A stretch of DNA of 42,238 nt from Arcobacteraceae bacterium (lineage in GTDB: Bacteria; Campylobacterota; Campylobacteria; Campylobacterales; Arcobacteraceae). Below, piece by piece: positions 25,383-34,126 of this stretch (the stretch's first letter is position 1; each line of letters opens with the position of its first letter). The stretch is taken from assembly GCA_028375605.1 (NCBI GenBank), contig JAONGR010000011.1, positions 1-42,238 on the forward strand, given 5' to 3'. The notes below the pieces were generated by a model. That model was given only the letters and a program-made list of their open reading frames with translations, had not been told where the DNA came from and ran no database searches. The position numbers and the translations under genes are program-made.

Positions 25383-26696
25383 ATGGATAAATCATATAAA
25401 AGCATAATAATTTCATTGTGTTTATCTGGAATTGCCTATCTCCTAGCCGGATTAGTTTTTACAGAAATTCAAACTCGTCTTATAAGTAGTGTTGTTTTTT
25501 TGGTTGCTATGTGGACAAATGAATCTTTACCTTTAGGGGTGGTTTCATTGTTACCTATTATATTATTTCCCACTTTTGATATCTTGCCTTTAAATGATAC
25601 CACTGCAAACTATTCAAAGTCTATCATATTTCTTTTTTTAGGTGGTTTTTTAATGGCAATTGCTGTTGAAAAAATTGGTTTACATAAAGTTATCGCTCAT
25701 AAACTTTTAGGTATTTTTCCATCAACCGCAAGGGGAATAATCTTTTCTCTATCTATTACTTCCGCATTTTTAAGTTCATTATTATCAAATACCACAACGG
25801 CACTTTTACTTATGCCTATAGCTTTATTTTTAACTGATATTCCAAAACTAAAAATACGACTTGTTTTAGCTGTTGCATACGGAGCAAGTATTGGTGGAAT
25901 CATTACTCCAATAGGAACTCCCCCAAATCTTATTTTGATGGGCTTTTTAGAAGAAAATAATCTAGAGATGCTTACTTTTATGAGTTGGATGTTTAAAACA
26001 ATACCACTAGCTATTATTATGTTAGTAATAGTTCCGTATGTTCTTTCTCTAGGTACAAAAACATTTTCAATTTCAAATGAAATTCAAGGTGATAAAAAGT
26101 TAAATAGTGAACAAAAAAGGCTTTTATATATTTTAGGTACTTTAGTTGTCGTACTTTTTGTGAACTCTTTTTTGAAACTAAATGAAGCGATAATATTACT
26201 TGGGTATGGATTATTTATGTTTATTCCTAAATTTGGTTTTATTGACTGGGATGAAACGAGAAAAGTTCCTTATGAGATTATGTTTTTATTTGGGGCTGGT
26301 TTTTCTATTGCAAAAGCATTTAGTAGTACAGGATTGGCTTTTGACATATCTCAACTACTTTTAAATTTGACGCAATTAAGCCCTTTGATTTTGATATTAA
26401 TTGTAGCAGCTCTTATTACTTTTACAACAGAAGTTACTAGTAATACTGCTCTTATTTCTATAGCTTTACCTATTATCTTTTCTCTTGGGGCGAGTGCAAA
26501 TATAGATGTAAATTTACTTTTAATGGTAGCTACTATTTGTGCTAGTTATGCATTTATGTTGCCAATAGCAACTCCTCCAAACGCAATAGCAATGAGTAGT
26601 AAAATACTCACGATAAAAGATATGGCTAGTTATGGAATTTTGTTTAATGTTATTGCCATTTGCATGACAACTGTTGTTGCCATGCTTATTTGGTAA
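25383..26696 (+). CDS. SLC13/DASS-family anion:sodium symporter
   Basis: A polytopic inner-membrane transporter (437 aa, about eleven spans) for dicarboxylates, sulfate or phosphate. Two duplicated Ser-Asn-Thr motifs of the family are visible: SLLSNTTTALLLMPIALFL and EVTSNTALISIALPI, each followed by a PxGTPPN-like loop (ITPIGTPPNLILMG and LPIATPPNAIAMSS). Substrate specificity cannot be read from the sequence. TATAAT at about 25343 and AAGGGAT before the ATG give it an independent promoter. Confidence 0.88.
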   Translation: MDKSYKSIIISLCLSGIAYLLAGLVFTEIQTRLISSVVFLVAMWTNESLPLGVVSLLPIILFPTFDILPLNDTTANYSKSIIFLFLGGFLMAIAVEKIGLHKVIAHKLLGIFPSTARGIIFSLSITSAFLSSLLSNTTTALLLMPIALFLTDIPKLKIRLVLAVAYGASIGGIITPIGTPPNLILMGFLEENNLEMLTFMSWMFKTIPLAIIMLVIVPYVLSLGTKTFSISNEIQGDKKLNSEQKRLLYILGTLVVVLFVNSFLKLNEAIILLGYGLFMFIPKFGFIDWDETRKVPYEIMFLFGAGFSIAKAFSSTGLAFDISQLLLNLTQLSPLILILIVAALITFTTEVTSNTALISIALPIIFSLGASANIDVNLLLMVATICASYAFMLPIATPPNAIAMSSKILTIKDMASYGILFNVIAICMTTVVAMLIW

Positions 26697-26777
26697 GCTC
26701 TCAATATATAAATTAAGTCTTTTATATCAATATTATTAAAGATTTTCATGCTAGAATTCAAAAAAATATGGAAAATT

Positions 26778-28391
26778 ATGAAAAAACTATTATTAACAAT
26801 AACTCTTTTAACAACTACACTCTTTGCATTTACAAATGATAAAATTACAATGCAATGGCTTGAAAATAAACCTACTAGTTATGCAAAAGATTTTTATATT
26901 TGGCAGTACCTAACGAAAAATATAACACCTAAAGAATCAAATAAAGCAATTTCACAAATCAGACGATTGAATAGTAAAATTTTATACGAATATATTAAAA
27001 AATCAAAAGATATAAATCTGCAAGAATATAAACAGTGTATGCAAGGTAAAACAAAAGATTTATTAAACAAAGAAGATTATTGTATAGAAGCAGGATTAAG
27101 TACATACGATGCAACAAAAGTGTCTTCTGAAGAGTTAACTAAGATCATTAATAAATCAAAAAAAGAATATCCAAATTTTAGTAAAAAACTTGAAATATTA
27201 AATTCGAAAAAGAGATTTGAGACCTTAGCTTTGAGTGATAAAGAGATTTTCTTTAGTATTTTTAATCAATGTGGTGGAAAATATAGAGAAGAAAATTTTA
27301 ATCATTATTTTTCAAGTGGGCTTTTTTCTAAACTGAAAGGTGATAAAAAGTTTAAACAAACAATCAAACTTATCGTTACAAATTTAGATATGAGAAAAGC
27401 ACAAATTTCACTTCTAAAACTTAGTCCCGAAGGTTTAGATTTTCAATCTGTATTTCATTTGGCTATAAATGCGATACGATATAACAAAATAGACTTAGCA
27501 CTCGTTCATTTAGAAGATGCTTTTTCAAAGGCATATTATCAAATGCAAAAAGACAATATCTTATTTTGGCAATATAAACTTACAAATAATAAAAAATATT
27601 TAGAAACTCTATCAAATAGCTGGGATATAAATATTTATTCTTTATATGCAAAAGATATTTTAAAATCATCTGTAAGAAATATCGTTTTTGATATAAAACA
27701 AAAAACTGACGAAGTAAGTAAATATGATGTTACAAATCCTTTTTCATGGCTTGAAGTTTTAGACAATAGTAAAAAAATGGATGACAAAAAGTTAAATAAA
27801 TATGAAAGTATCTTCACTACAAATGAAACCTTAGGACACTTAGCTTTTGTAAAAGAAAGATATGCGAGATATAAAAAATCTTACTTTATGACACCCTATG
27901 AAACATATATGAAAGAGCTAAGCGAAAATAGAAAAGCATTGATATATGCAATAGCAAGACAAGAAAGTAGATTTATACCTACTTCTATTTCTAGTGCCTA
28001 TGCAATGGGTACGATGCAAATCATGCCATTTTTAAGTAAAGCAATAGCAAAACAACTCAAAGAACCTTACAATATATTTGATCAGTTTGATCCAAAAACA
28101 AATTTACGTTATGCAAATCATCATCTAAATTATTTAGAAAAGAACTTATCTCATCCCCTTTTTATTGCGTATGCATACAATGGTGGTATCGGTTTTACCA
28201 CAAGACTTCTGAAAACAAATCTATTTAAAAAAGGAAAATACGAACCATATTTGAGTATGGAGCTTTTGCCATATGATGAAACAAAAAAGTATGGAAAAAA
28301 AGTGTTAGCAAATTATTATATTTACTACAATCATCTAAACAAAAATGATAAAATAAAGTTTTCTACATTCATTAAAAATATCAAAAATTAA
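26778..28391 (+). CDS. slt: Soluble lytic murein transglycosylase (Slt-type)
   Basis: Cleaves peptidoglycan in the periplasm. I set the start at ATG 26778, since MKKLLLTITLLTTTLFA is a clean signal peptide; the frame extends to 26748 without a ribosome site. The long helical body (about 25-370) corresponds to the Slt70 superhelical U domain, and the catalytic SLT domain at about 370-500 has AIARQESRFIPTSIS with the catalytic Glu, GTMQIMP, and YAYNGG. The length of 537 aa is typical of this phylum's Slt. Confidence 0.92.
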   Translation: MKKLLLTITLLTTTLFAFTNDKITMQWLENKPTSYAKDFYIWQYLTKNITPKESNKAISQIRRLNSKILYEYIKKSKDINLQEYKQCMQGKTKDLLNKEDYCIEAGLSTYDATKVSSEELTKIINKSKKEYPNFSKKLEILNSKKRFETLALSDKEIFFSIFNQCGGKYREENFNHYFSSGLFSKLKGDKKFKQTIKLIVTNLDMRKAQISLLKLSPEGLDFQSVFHLAINAIRYNKIDLALVHLEDAFSKAYYQMQKDNILFWQYKLTNNKKYLETLSNSWDINIYSLYAKDILKSSVRNIVFDIKQKTDEVSKYDVTNPFSWLEVLDNSKKMDDKKLNKYESIFTTNETLGHLAFVKERYARYKKSYFMTPYETYMKELSENRKALIYAIARQESRFIPTSISSAYAMGTMQIMPFLSKAIAKQLKEPYNIFDQFDPKTNLRYANHHLNYLEKNLSHPLFIAYAYNGGIGFTTRLLKTNLFKKGKYEPYLSMELLPYDETKKYGKKVLANYYIYYNHLNKNDKIKFSTFIKNIKN

Positions 28392-28476
28392 TGAATAAAA
28401 AACAGTTTAGCAAACTAAAAACAGATTTTGGGTATGATACGAAAAAATCAAGATAAACTAATAAATAGGATGAACA

Positions 28477-29247
28477 ATGTCAAATAAAACACTTGTAATA
28501 ACAGGAGCAACTAAAGGTATAGGGAAAGCATGTGCATATAGATTTGCAAAAGAGGGTATCAATATTGCATTTACATATAATTCTAATGAAGAGATTGCAA
28601 AAGAGATTGCAGCTGATTTAGAAGCACAATTTGGTATCAAAGCTAGATATTACCCTTATAATATTTTAGAACCTGAAACTGCAAAAGCATTGTTTTTAGA
28701 GATAGATAAAGATTTTGATACTATTGATTATTTTATTTCAAATGCTATGATTTATGGGCGTGCTGTTGTTGGAGGATATGGTAAATATATGAAACTAAAA
28801 CCAAGAGGACTTAACAACATTTATACAGCTACAGTTGATGCTTTTGTTTGTTGTTCTCAACAAGCTGCAAAAAGAATGCAAGCAAATGGTGGTGGAGCAA
28901 TGGTTAGTTTAAGTTCTACTGGAAATCTTGTTTATATAGAAAACTATGCTGGACATGGTACAAATAAAGCTGCCGTTGAAGCAATGGTTAGATACGCAGC
29001 AACTGAGCTTGGTTCTATGGGAATTAGAGTAAATGCAGTTTCAGGTGGTCCTATTGATACTGATGCGTTAAAGGCATTTACAAACTATGAAGAGGTTGCT
29101 GCAAAAACTGCTGAACTTTCTCCATTAGGAAGAATGGGTCAACCTGAAGATTTAGCCTCAGCGTGTTACTTTTTATGTTCTGATGAAGCATCTTGGATTA
29201 CAGGGAGTACACTTTTAGTTGATGGTGGAACAACTTTCAAAAAATAA
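28477..29247 (+). CDS. fabL: FabL-type enoyl-ACP reductase (SDR family)
   Basis: Probably the last reduction of the fatty-acid elongation cycle. The protein has the Rossmann GATKGIG motif and a catalytic Tyr157-x6-Lys164 (ENYAGHGTNK), the spacing of enoyl reductases, not the Y-x3-K of ketoreductases. VNAVSGGPIDTDALKAF and the STGNLVYIENY block closely resemble B. subtilis FabL. Its position before pgsA and rseP, touching pgsA, supports a lipid role. A ketoreductase or sugar dehydrogenase is possible but less likely. Confidence 0.78.
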   Translation: MSNKTLVITGATKGIGKACAYRFAKEGINIAFTYNSNEEIAKEIAADLEAQFGIKARYYPYNILEPETAKALFLEIDKDFDTIDYFISNAMIYGRAVVGGYGKYMKLKPRGLNNIYTATVDAFVCCSQQAAKRMQANGGGAMVSLSSTGNLVYIENYAGHGTNKAAVEAMVRYAATELGSMGIRVNAVSGGPIDTDALKAFTNYEEVAAKTAELSPLGRMGQPEDLASACYFLCSDEASWITGSTLLVDGGTTFKK

Positions 29248-29813
29248 TGCCAGATATTAATAACATACAAGTAAAAGAAAAAAACCTTAATTTACCAAAT
29301 ATCTTAGCCGCTTTTAGAATATTATTAGCTCCTTTGATGTTATGGTTTATGGTAGATCAAACAAATCCAATATTTGATGGATGGCATCCAAGCTGGTTTG
29401 ACTATTTTGCAGGATTGATTTTTGTGATTGCATCTGTAACAGATTTTTTTGATGGATATATAGCTAGAAGCTGGAATCAGATGACAAAACTAGGAAGTAT
29501 TTTAGACCCTTTAGCAGATAAAATGCTTGTACTTGCTGGATTTATTGGACTCTTGGCGATGGATAGAGCGAGTGCTTTTGCTATTTTTTTGATTTTATCA
29601 AGAGAATTTTTTATAACAGGACTTAGAGTAGTAGCTGTGTCTGAGGGTAAATCTGTTGCTTCAACGATGGCAGGTAAAGTAAAAACTGTAGTTCAGATGA
29701 TAGCTATAGGTTTTTTAATTATGAATTGGCCATTTGCAAGTGAACTTTTATGGTTTGCAGTTTTTCTTACGCTTTACTCAGGATACGAGTATATACGAGA
29801 TTATTTAAAATAA
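29247..29813 (+). CDS. pgsA: CDP-diacylglycerol-glycerol-3-phosphate 3-phosphatidyltransferase
   Basis: Makes phosphatidylglycerophosphate for PG and cardiolipin in the inner membrane. The CDP-alcohol phosphotransferase motif is complete: DFFDGYIARSWNQMTKLG followed by SILDPLADKM, which fits DGxxAR-x8-G-x3-D-x3-D. About five hydrophobic spans are present. Its ATG overlaps the stop of the fabL-like gene by one base, and rseP begins ten bases after it. The length of 188 aa is normal. Confidence 0.94.
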   Translation: MPDINNIQVKEKNLNLPNILAAFRILLAPLMLWFMVDQTNPIFDGWHPSWFDYFAGLIFVIASVTDFFDGYIARSWNQMTKLGSILDPLADKMLVLAGFIGLLAMDRASAFAIFLILSREFFITGLRVVAVSEGKSVASTMAGKVKTVVQMIAIGFLIMNWPFASELLWFAVFLTLYSGYEYIRDYLK

Positions 29814-29822
29814 GGAAAGAAC

Positions 29823-30875
29823 TTGGGTTTTATAAATTTTCTAATTGTACTATCAATCTTAGTATTCATACATGAACTGGGTCATTTTACAGTTGCACGC
29901 CTTTTAGGTGTTAAAGTACATGTTTTTTCTATTGGATTCGGGAAAAAACTTATCTCTAAACATTGGAAAGGAACGGAATGGTCTTTTTCTTTGATACCTT
30001 TAGGTGGATATGTAAAAATGAAAGGACAGGAGGATCTCAATCCTGCCTTAGCTAATAATGATAGCGATAGTTATAATGTAAAAACGCCTTTTGAAAGAAT
30101 TTTAATATTATTAGCGGGTCCTTTTGCTAATTTTTTATTGGCTTTTGTTCTTTACATAATGATTGGGTTATTGGGAAACAATCATCTTACTCCTACAATA
30201 GGTAAAGTAATAGAAAATTCTCCAGCAGCTAAATCTGGATTAAAAGCAAATGATGAAATTTTAAAAATCAATGATATAGATATAAAAACTTGGGATGATT
30301 TAAGTGGTGTTATTAAAGGCTCTAATGATGCTTTAAAATTCTATGTAAAGCGCGATGGAAAAATACAAACATTTATCATTCGGCCCAAAATGAGTGATTC
30401 TCAAAATATGTTTAAAGAGAAGATTAAAAAAAGAATGATAGGAATAGCACCAGCTCCTAAAGTAGTAACTATATTTTATTCTCCTTTAGAATCTATATCA
30501 TTTGCATATGATAAAACAATAGAATCAAGTAAGATGATATTTTTGGGAGTACAGAAACTTATTCAAGGAATTATTCCGAGTAGTGAAATAGGTGGCGTTA
30601 TTAGTATCGGTACAGTTATTTCTGATGCAAGTCAATCAAGTTTTGTAGCTCTTTTAACTATTATGGCTTTAATTTCTGTGAATCTTGGTGTGTTAAACTT
30701 ATTGCCTATTCCTGCACTTGATGGTGGTCATATTATGTTTAATTTATATGAGATGATAACAAAACGAAAACCCAGTGATAAAGTATTGGTGGTATTGACT
30801 GTTAGTGGTTGGGCAATATTATTAGGATTGATGTCTTTGGGTGTTTACAATGATATCATGAGATTATTAGATTAA
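29823..30875 (+). CDS. rseP: Site-2 protease RseP family
   Basis: An intramembrane zinc metalloprotease of the RIP type. HELGH at residues 17-21 and PIPALDGGHIMF near 295 provide the active site; about four membrane spans and one PDZ domain (about 120-205, IENSPAAKSGLKANDEILKI) are seen. The protein is shorter than E. coli RseP (350 aa) since only one PDZ is present, as usual in this phylum. The start is TTG with AAGGAAAG upstream, coupled to pgsA. No rpoE/rseA genes are nearby, so the substrate is uncertain. Confidence 0.93.
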   Translation: MGFINFLIVLSILVFIHELGHFTVARLLGVKVHVFSIGFGKKLISKHWKGTEWSFSLIPLGGYVKMKGQEDLNPALANNDSDSYNVKTPFERILILLAGPFANFLLAFVLYIMIGLLGNNHLTPTIGKVIENSPAAKSGLKANDEILKINDIDIKTWDDLSGVIKGSNDALKFYVKRDGKIQTFIIRPKMSDSQNMFKEKIKKRMIGIAPAPKVVTIFYSPLESISFAYDKTIESSKMIFLGVQKLIQGIIPSSEIGGVISIGTVISDASQSSFVALLTIMALISVNLGVLNLLPIPALDGGHIMFNLYEMITKRKPSDKVLVVLTVSGWAILLGLMSLGVYNDIMRLLD

Positions 30876-30947
30876 ATATTCTGTTTTAATGATATTTAAT
30901 AATTTTCATTGTAAGATAAAAATATATAACAAAATGAAGGATATAAA

Positions 30948-31160
30948 ATGTCAAGTATTACAGAAATAGAAAGAATCACATTAGCAAACACAAAAAAAGG
31001 TATTATTAGTATCTCAAATGTTACAGAACCTTATGGAGCAGGAAGTGGTGATGTTACAAGTATCGGTATCTCTTTAACTGGTAAAGAACCAGAATGGAAA
31101 GTACATATTCCAACAGAAAATATCGATGCTGTAATTGCTGCTTTACAAAAAGCAAAATAA
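30948..31160 (+). CDS. Hypothetical small protein, possibly nucleic-acid or ligand-binding
   Basis: A 70-residue soluble protein with a regular beta-rich pattern: [36 protein letters not shown] and a final helix IDAVIAALQKAK. It is not secreted and I do not recognise the family. A GAAGGA ribosome site precedes the ATG, and a terminator follows the stop after 12 bases, so it is a single-gene unit. The fold could resemble transcription-coactivator-like small beta proteins, but this is a guess. Confidence 0.7.
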   Translation: MSSITEIERITLANTKKGIISISNVTEPYGAGSGDVTSIGISLTGKEPEWKVHIPTENIDAVIAALQKAK

Positions 31161-31171
31161 TATGTAATTTT

Positions 31172-31206
31172 AACTTAGTGTAAATATTTTTATACTAAGT
31201 TTTTCT
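31172..31206 (+). terminator. Intrinsic terminator after the 70-residue gene
   Basis: AACTTAGTGTA (31172-31182) and TATACTAAGTT (31191-31201) form an eleven-base stem with one G.T wobble and an eight-base loop, followed by TTTCTC. Confidence 0.75.
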
Positions 31207-31325
31207 CTTGATGAGATATCTAACTTCTTTCAAAATCTTAAATCTCTTTTAACTTGACTTATTCTATTAACATTGTCTTAACGAAACTTAGCTATTATTT
31301 TATAAATTACAATTGGAGATAATAT

Positions 31326-33086
31326 ATGAAAAGTATTTTAGTCGTATTGTTATTTGTAACAGCAATGTTTGCAAGTAATGATGATTTTTTAACACCATCT
31401 GAAGCTTTTAAAGTATCTATAGATAAAAAAGAAAGTGCTTATGAGATAAATGTAAAATTAGATAAAACAATTTATCTTTATGATGAGTTTTTAAGTGTTG
31501 TTATCCTTCCTCAGAAAATTGATATTACAAAAGAATTAAAATTTCCTACACCTGTAAATTATGATGATTTTATAGTACATTTTAACGGTATGAAAATAGA
31601 AGTACCACATAGTCTTATAAAAGAAAAAGTTGGAGAAGAACCATATGAGTTACAATTTAATTACCAAGGTTGTTCAAAAAAGGGACTTTGTTACTCTCCT
31701 ATGTCTTTATCTACAAAGTCAGATAATTTTGAAAATACAAAAATAATAACTCCTAATAAAACAAAATTATTAGATTTAGAAAATATTGTAAAATCAGAAA
31801 CTATTGTAAAGCCAGAAAATGAAACAGATACAATAACTCAAACGTTAAAAGATGGAAGTCTTTTACTTGTGCTTGCAACATTTTTTGGTTTTGGATTATT
31901 GTTATCTTTTACACCTTGTATTTTTCCTATGATTCCTATTTTATCAAGTATTATAGTACAACAGTCAAATAAAGATGGCGGAAAGATGTCTGTATCTAAA
32001 GGATTATTTTTATCCGTAGTGTATGTGTTAGCAATGAGTGTGGCATATACAGTTGCAGGAGTTTTAGCAGGATTATTTGGTGCAAATTTACAAGCTATGT
32101 TGCAAGATCCAATAGTGATTATGATATTTGCAGGTATTTTTGTACTTTTAGCATTTTCAATGTTTGGTTACTTTGAAATTGGTTTACCACAAAGCTGGCA
32201 AACAAAATTAAATAAAACAAGTGATGAAAGTAGTAAAAGTGGTGGAGTAGCTGGTGTAGCAGTAATGGGATTTTTCTCTGCTCTTATTGTTGGACCTTGT
32301 GTTGCACCACCGCTAGCCGGTGCATTAGTATATATCGGGCAAACAGGTGATGCATTTCTAGGTGGAGCAGCATTATTTGTGATGAGTTTAGGTATGGGTC
32401 TTCCTTTATTAGCTATTGGAGTAGGTGCAGGAAAATATATGCCAAAACCAGGTGGTTGGATGGAAACTGTGACAAAAGTATTTGGAATAGTGATGTTAGC
32501 TATTGCTTTATGGATGTTAGAAAGAATTATCCCGTCAATTGTATTTATGTTTTTAAGTTCTTTCCTTTTATTAGGAGCCGCGATTTATTTAAAAGTTTTT
32601 GAAAATATTATTGTAAAATTAATTACAACTGTAATTTTTATTTATGGTGTGATTATATTTACTGGTGCAGTGAGTGGTTCTACAAATGTTTTAGATCCTT
32701 TGGAAAACTTCAAAGGTGGTGCCACTGCAGTTAAAAAAGAAAAACTTGATTGGTTATATGTTACAAATTTAAGAGAGCTTGACGATGTTGTGAAAAAATC
32801 ATCTAAACCAATTATGGTGGACTTTTGGGCTACATGGTGTGTGAGTTGTAAAGAGTTAGATAATATTACTTTTAAAGATGCAGCTGTTAAAGAAGAGTTA
32901 TCTAAGTATCAATTAGTTAAAGTAGATGTAACAAAAAATACTCAAGATGATAAAGCTTTAATGAAGAAGTTCAATCTTTTTGGACCACCAGCGCTTATTT
33001 TCTATAAAGATGGGAAAGAGGAATTAAATAAAAGAATTATTGGATATAAGAATCCTCAAGAATTTATGGAGAATATAAATAAATAG
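31326..33086 (+). CDS. dsbD: Thiol:disulfide interchange protein DsbD
   Basis: Carries electrons from cytoplasmic thioredoxin across the inner membrane to periplasmic partners. A signal peptide (1-17) precedes the periplasmic alpha domain with redox Cys116 and Cys122 (QGCSKKGLC). The eight-helix core has FTPCIFPMIP and GPCVAPPLAGAL with its two cysteines, and a C-terminal thioredoxin domain bears WCVSC. All three Cys pairs are present, so it is a full-length DsbD. It has a GGAGAT ribosome site and is followed at once by exbB and exbD. Confidence 0.96.
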   Translation: MKSILVVLLFVTAMFASNDDFLTPSEAFKVSIDKKESAYEINVKLDKTIYLYDEFLSVVILPQKIDITKELKFPTPVNYDDFIVHFNGMKIEVPHSLIKEKVGEEPYELQFNYQGCSKKGLCYSPMSLSTKSDNFENTKIITPNKTKLLDLENIVKSETIVKPENETDTITQTLKDGSLLLVLATFFGFGLLLSFTPCIFPMIPILSSIIVQQSNKDGGKMSVSKGLFLSVVYVLAMSVAYTVAGVLAGLFGANLQAMLQDPIVIMIFAGIFVLLAFSMFGYFEIGLPQSWQTKLNKTSDESSKSGGVAGVAVMGFFSALIVGPCVAPPLAGALVYIGQTGDAFLGGAALFVMSLGMGLPLLAIGVGAGKYMPKPGGWMETVTKVFGIVMLAIALWMLERIIPSIVFMFLSSFLLLGAAIYLKVFENIIVKLITTVIFIYGVIIFTGAVSGSTNVLDPLENFKGGATAVKKEKLDWLYVTNLRELDDVVKKSSKPIMVDFWATWCVSCKELDNITFKDAAVKEELSKYQLVKVDVTKNTQDDKALMKKFNLFGPPALIFYKDGKEELNKRIIGYKNPQEFMENINK

Positions 33087-33087
33087 T

Positions 33088-33591
33088 ATGGATTTATTAG
33101 TTTACATTGAGCGTGGAGGGATAATAGTAAATATACTTATAGTAATGAATATTATAGGTTTTACTATTATGTTATGGAAAAGTTTTGTATTTTATTTAGC
33201 AAATCGAAATATAGATAAAGTTTCCAATGAGATAGTAGATGAATTAAAAAATAAAACAAATCACCAAATCGCTCAAATACAATCAACGATTGCTTTAAAA
33301 GTAAGTAATATTGAATCTGGACTGAATACAATAAAAATAATTGCCTCACTTTCCCCTCTTATTGGACTTTTAGGTACTGTTATTGGAATACTAAATTCTT
33401 TTGATAGTATTAGTCATTTAGGACTTGGTGATCCTACTGTTTTTTCTAGTGGAATTAGTATTGCTCTTATTACAACAGTAGCTGGTTTAGTTGTAGCTAT
33501 TCCACATTACATAGGTTACAATTATTTTATAGCTGCTTTAGATAAACTCGAAATCAAATTAGAGAAAGTAGTTTTAGACAAAATAAAATGA
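33088..33591 (+). CDS. exbB: MotA/TolQ/ExbB proton channel family protein
   Basis: Inner-membrane proton channel subunit energising outer-membrane transport or envelope integrity. Three spans are predicted (about 12-33, 82-107 and 125-150). The conserved LSPLIGLLGTVIGILNSFDS block is complete, and SGISIALITTVAGLVVAIP marks the last span. It starts one base after the dsbD stop and overlaps exbD by four bases. No tonB, tolB or pal gene follows, so assignment to ExbB rather than TolQ is by size only (167 aa). Confidence 0.9.
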   Translation: MDLLVYIERGGIIVNILIVMNIIGFTIMLWKSFVFYLANRNIDKVSNEIVDELKNKTNHQIAQIQSTIALKVSNIESGLNTIKIIASLSPLIGLLGTVIGILNSFDSISHLGLGDPTVFSSGISIALITTVAGLVVAIPHYIGYNYFIAALDKLEIKLEKVVLDKIK

Positions 33592-33974
33592 GAAAACATA
33601 GAGAATCATTAACACCAGATATCACACCTCTTATAGATATAGTATTTATTTTACTCATCTTTTTTATTGTAAGTTCTGTTTTTAAAAAAGAAGAATTAGC
33701 TTTAAACTTACAACTTCCAAATTCAAGTGCAAAAGAGCTAGAAATTGAACTCAAACAAATAAGTATAGAACTTTCAACAAACAGCTTAGCATATTTAGGA
33801 GAAGAGATAAGTTTTTCTAAATTTGATTTTGAATTATCAAACTATCCAAACAGGGATAAGCCTGTAATAGTTAGAATAGATAAAGATGTAAAATATAGTA
33901 GAGTAGTTAAAGTACTTGATATTTTACAAAAATACTCTTTTGATAATTTAGCCTTAGTAACTAGTGAAGAATAA
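33588..33974 (+). CDS. exbD: ExbD/TolR family protein
   Basis: Partner of the ExbB-type channel: one N-terminal span (about 14-32) carries the conserved Asp in LTPDITPLIDIVFILLIFFI, the residue through which protons pass. The rest is a periplasmic dimer domain (YLGEEISFSKFDFEL, KPVIVRIDKDVKYSRVVKV). The 128-residue length fits. Its start codon overlaps the exbB stop. The operon dsbD-exbB-exbD ends here; a promoter and the secretin gene follow after 152 bases. Confidence 0.93.
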   Translation: MRKHRESLTPDITPLIDIVFILLIFFIVSSVFKKEELALNLQLPNSSAKELEIELKQISIELSTNSLAYLGEEISFSKFDFELSNYPNRDKPVIVRIDKDVKYSRVVKVLDILQKYSFDNLALVTSEE

Positions 33975-34055
33975 TATTCTAAATCTTCACTTTATTATAT
34001 TTAAAACTTTTCTTTAATGCAATAAAAATTTCAAATCATAAAACAGTGACTCTCT

Positions 34056-34083
34056 TTGTGACATTTATATAGTAAAATATAAT
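34056..34083 (+). promoter_or_regulatory. Promoter of the secretin gene
   Basis: TTGTGA, a 16-base spacer and TATAAT stand 44 bases upstream of the secretin start. GGGGAT precedes the ATG. This suggests that the secretin is not part of the dsbD operon. Confidence 0.55.
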
Positions 34084-34126
34084 TTTAAAATTTACTTTTT
34101 AAACTTCATAAGGGGATAATTACAAA

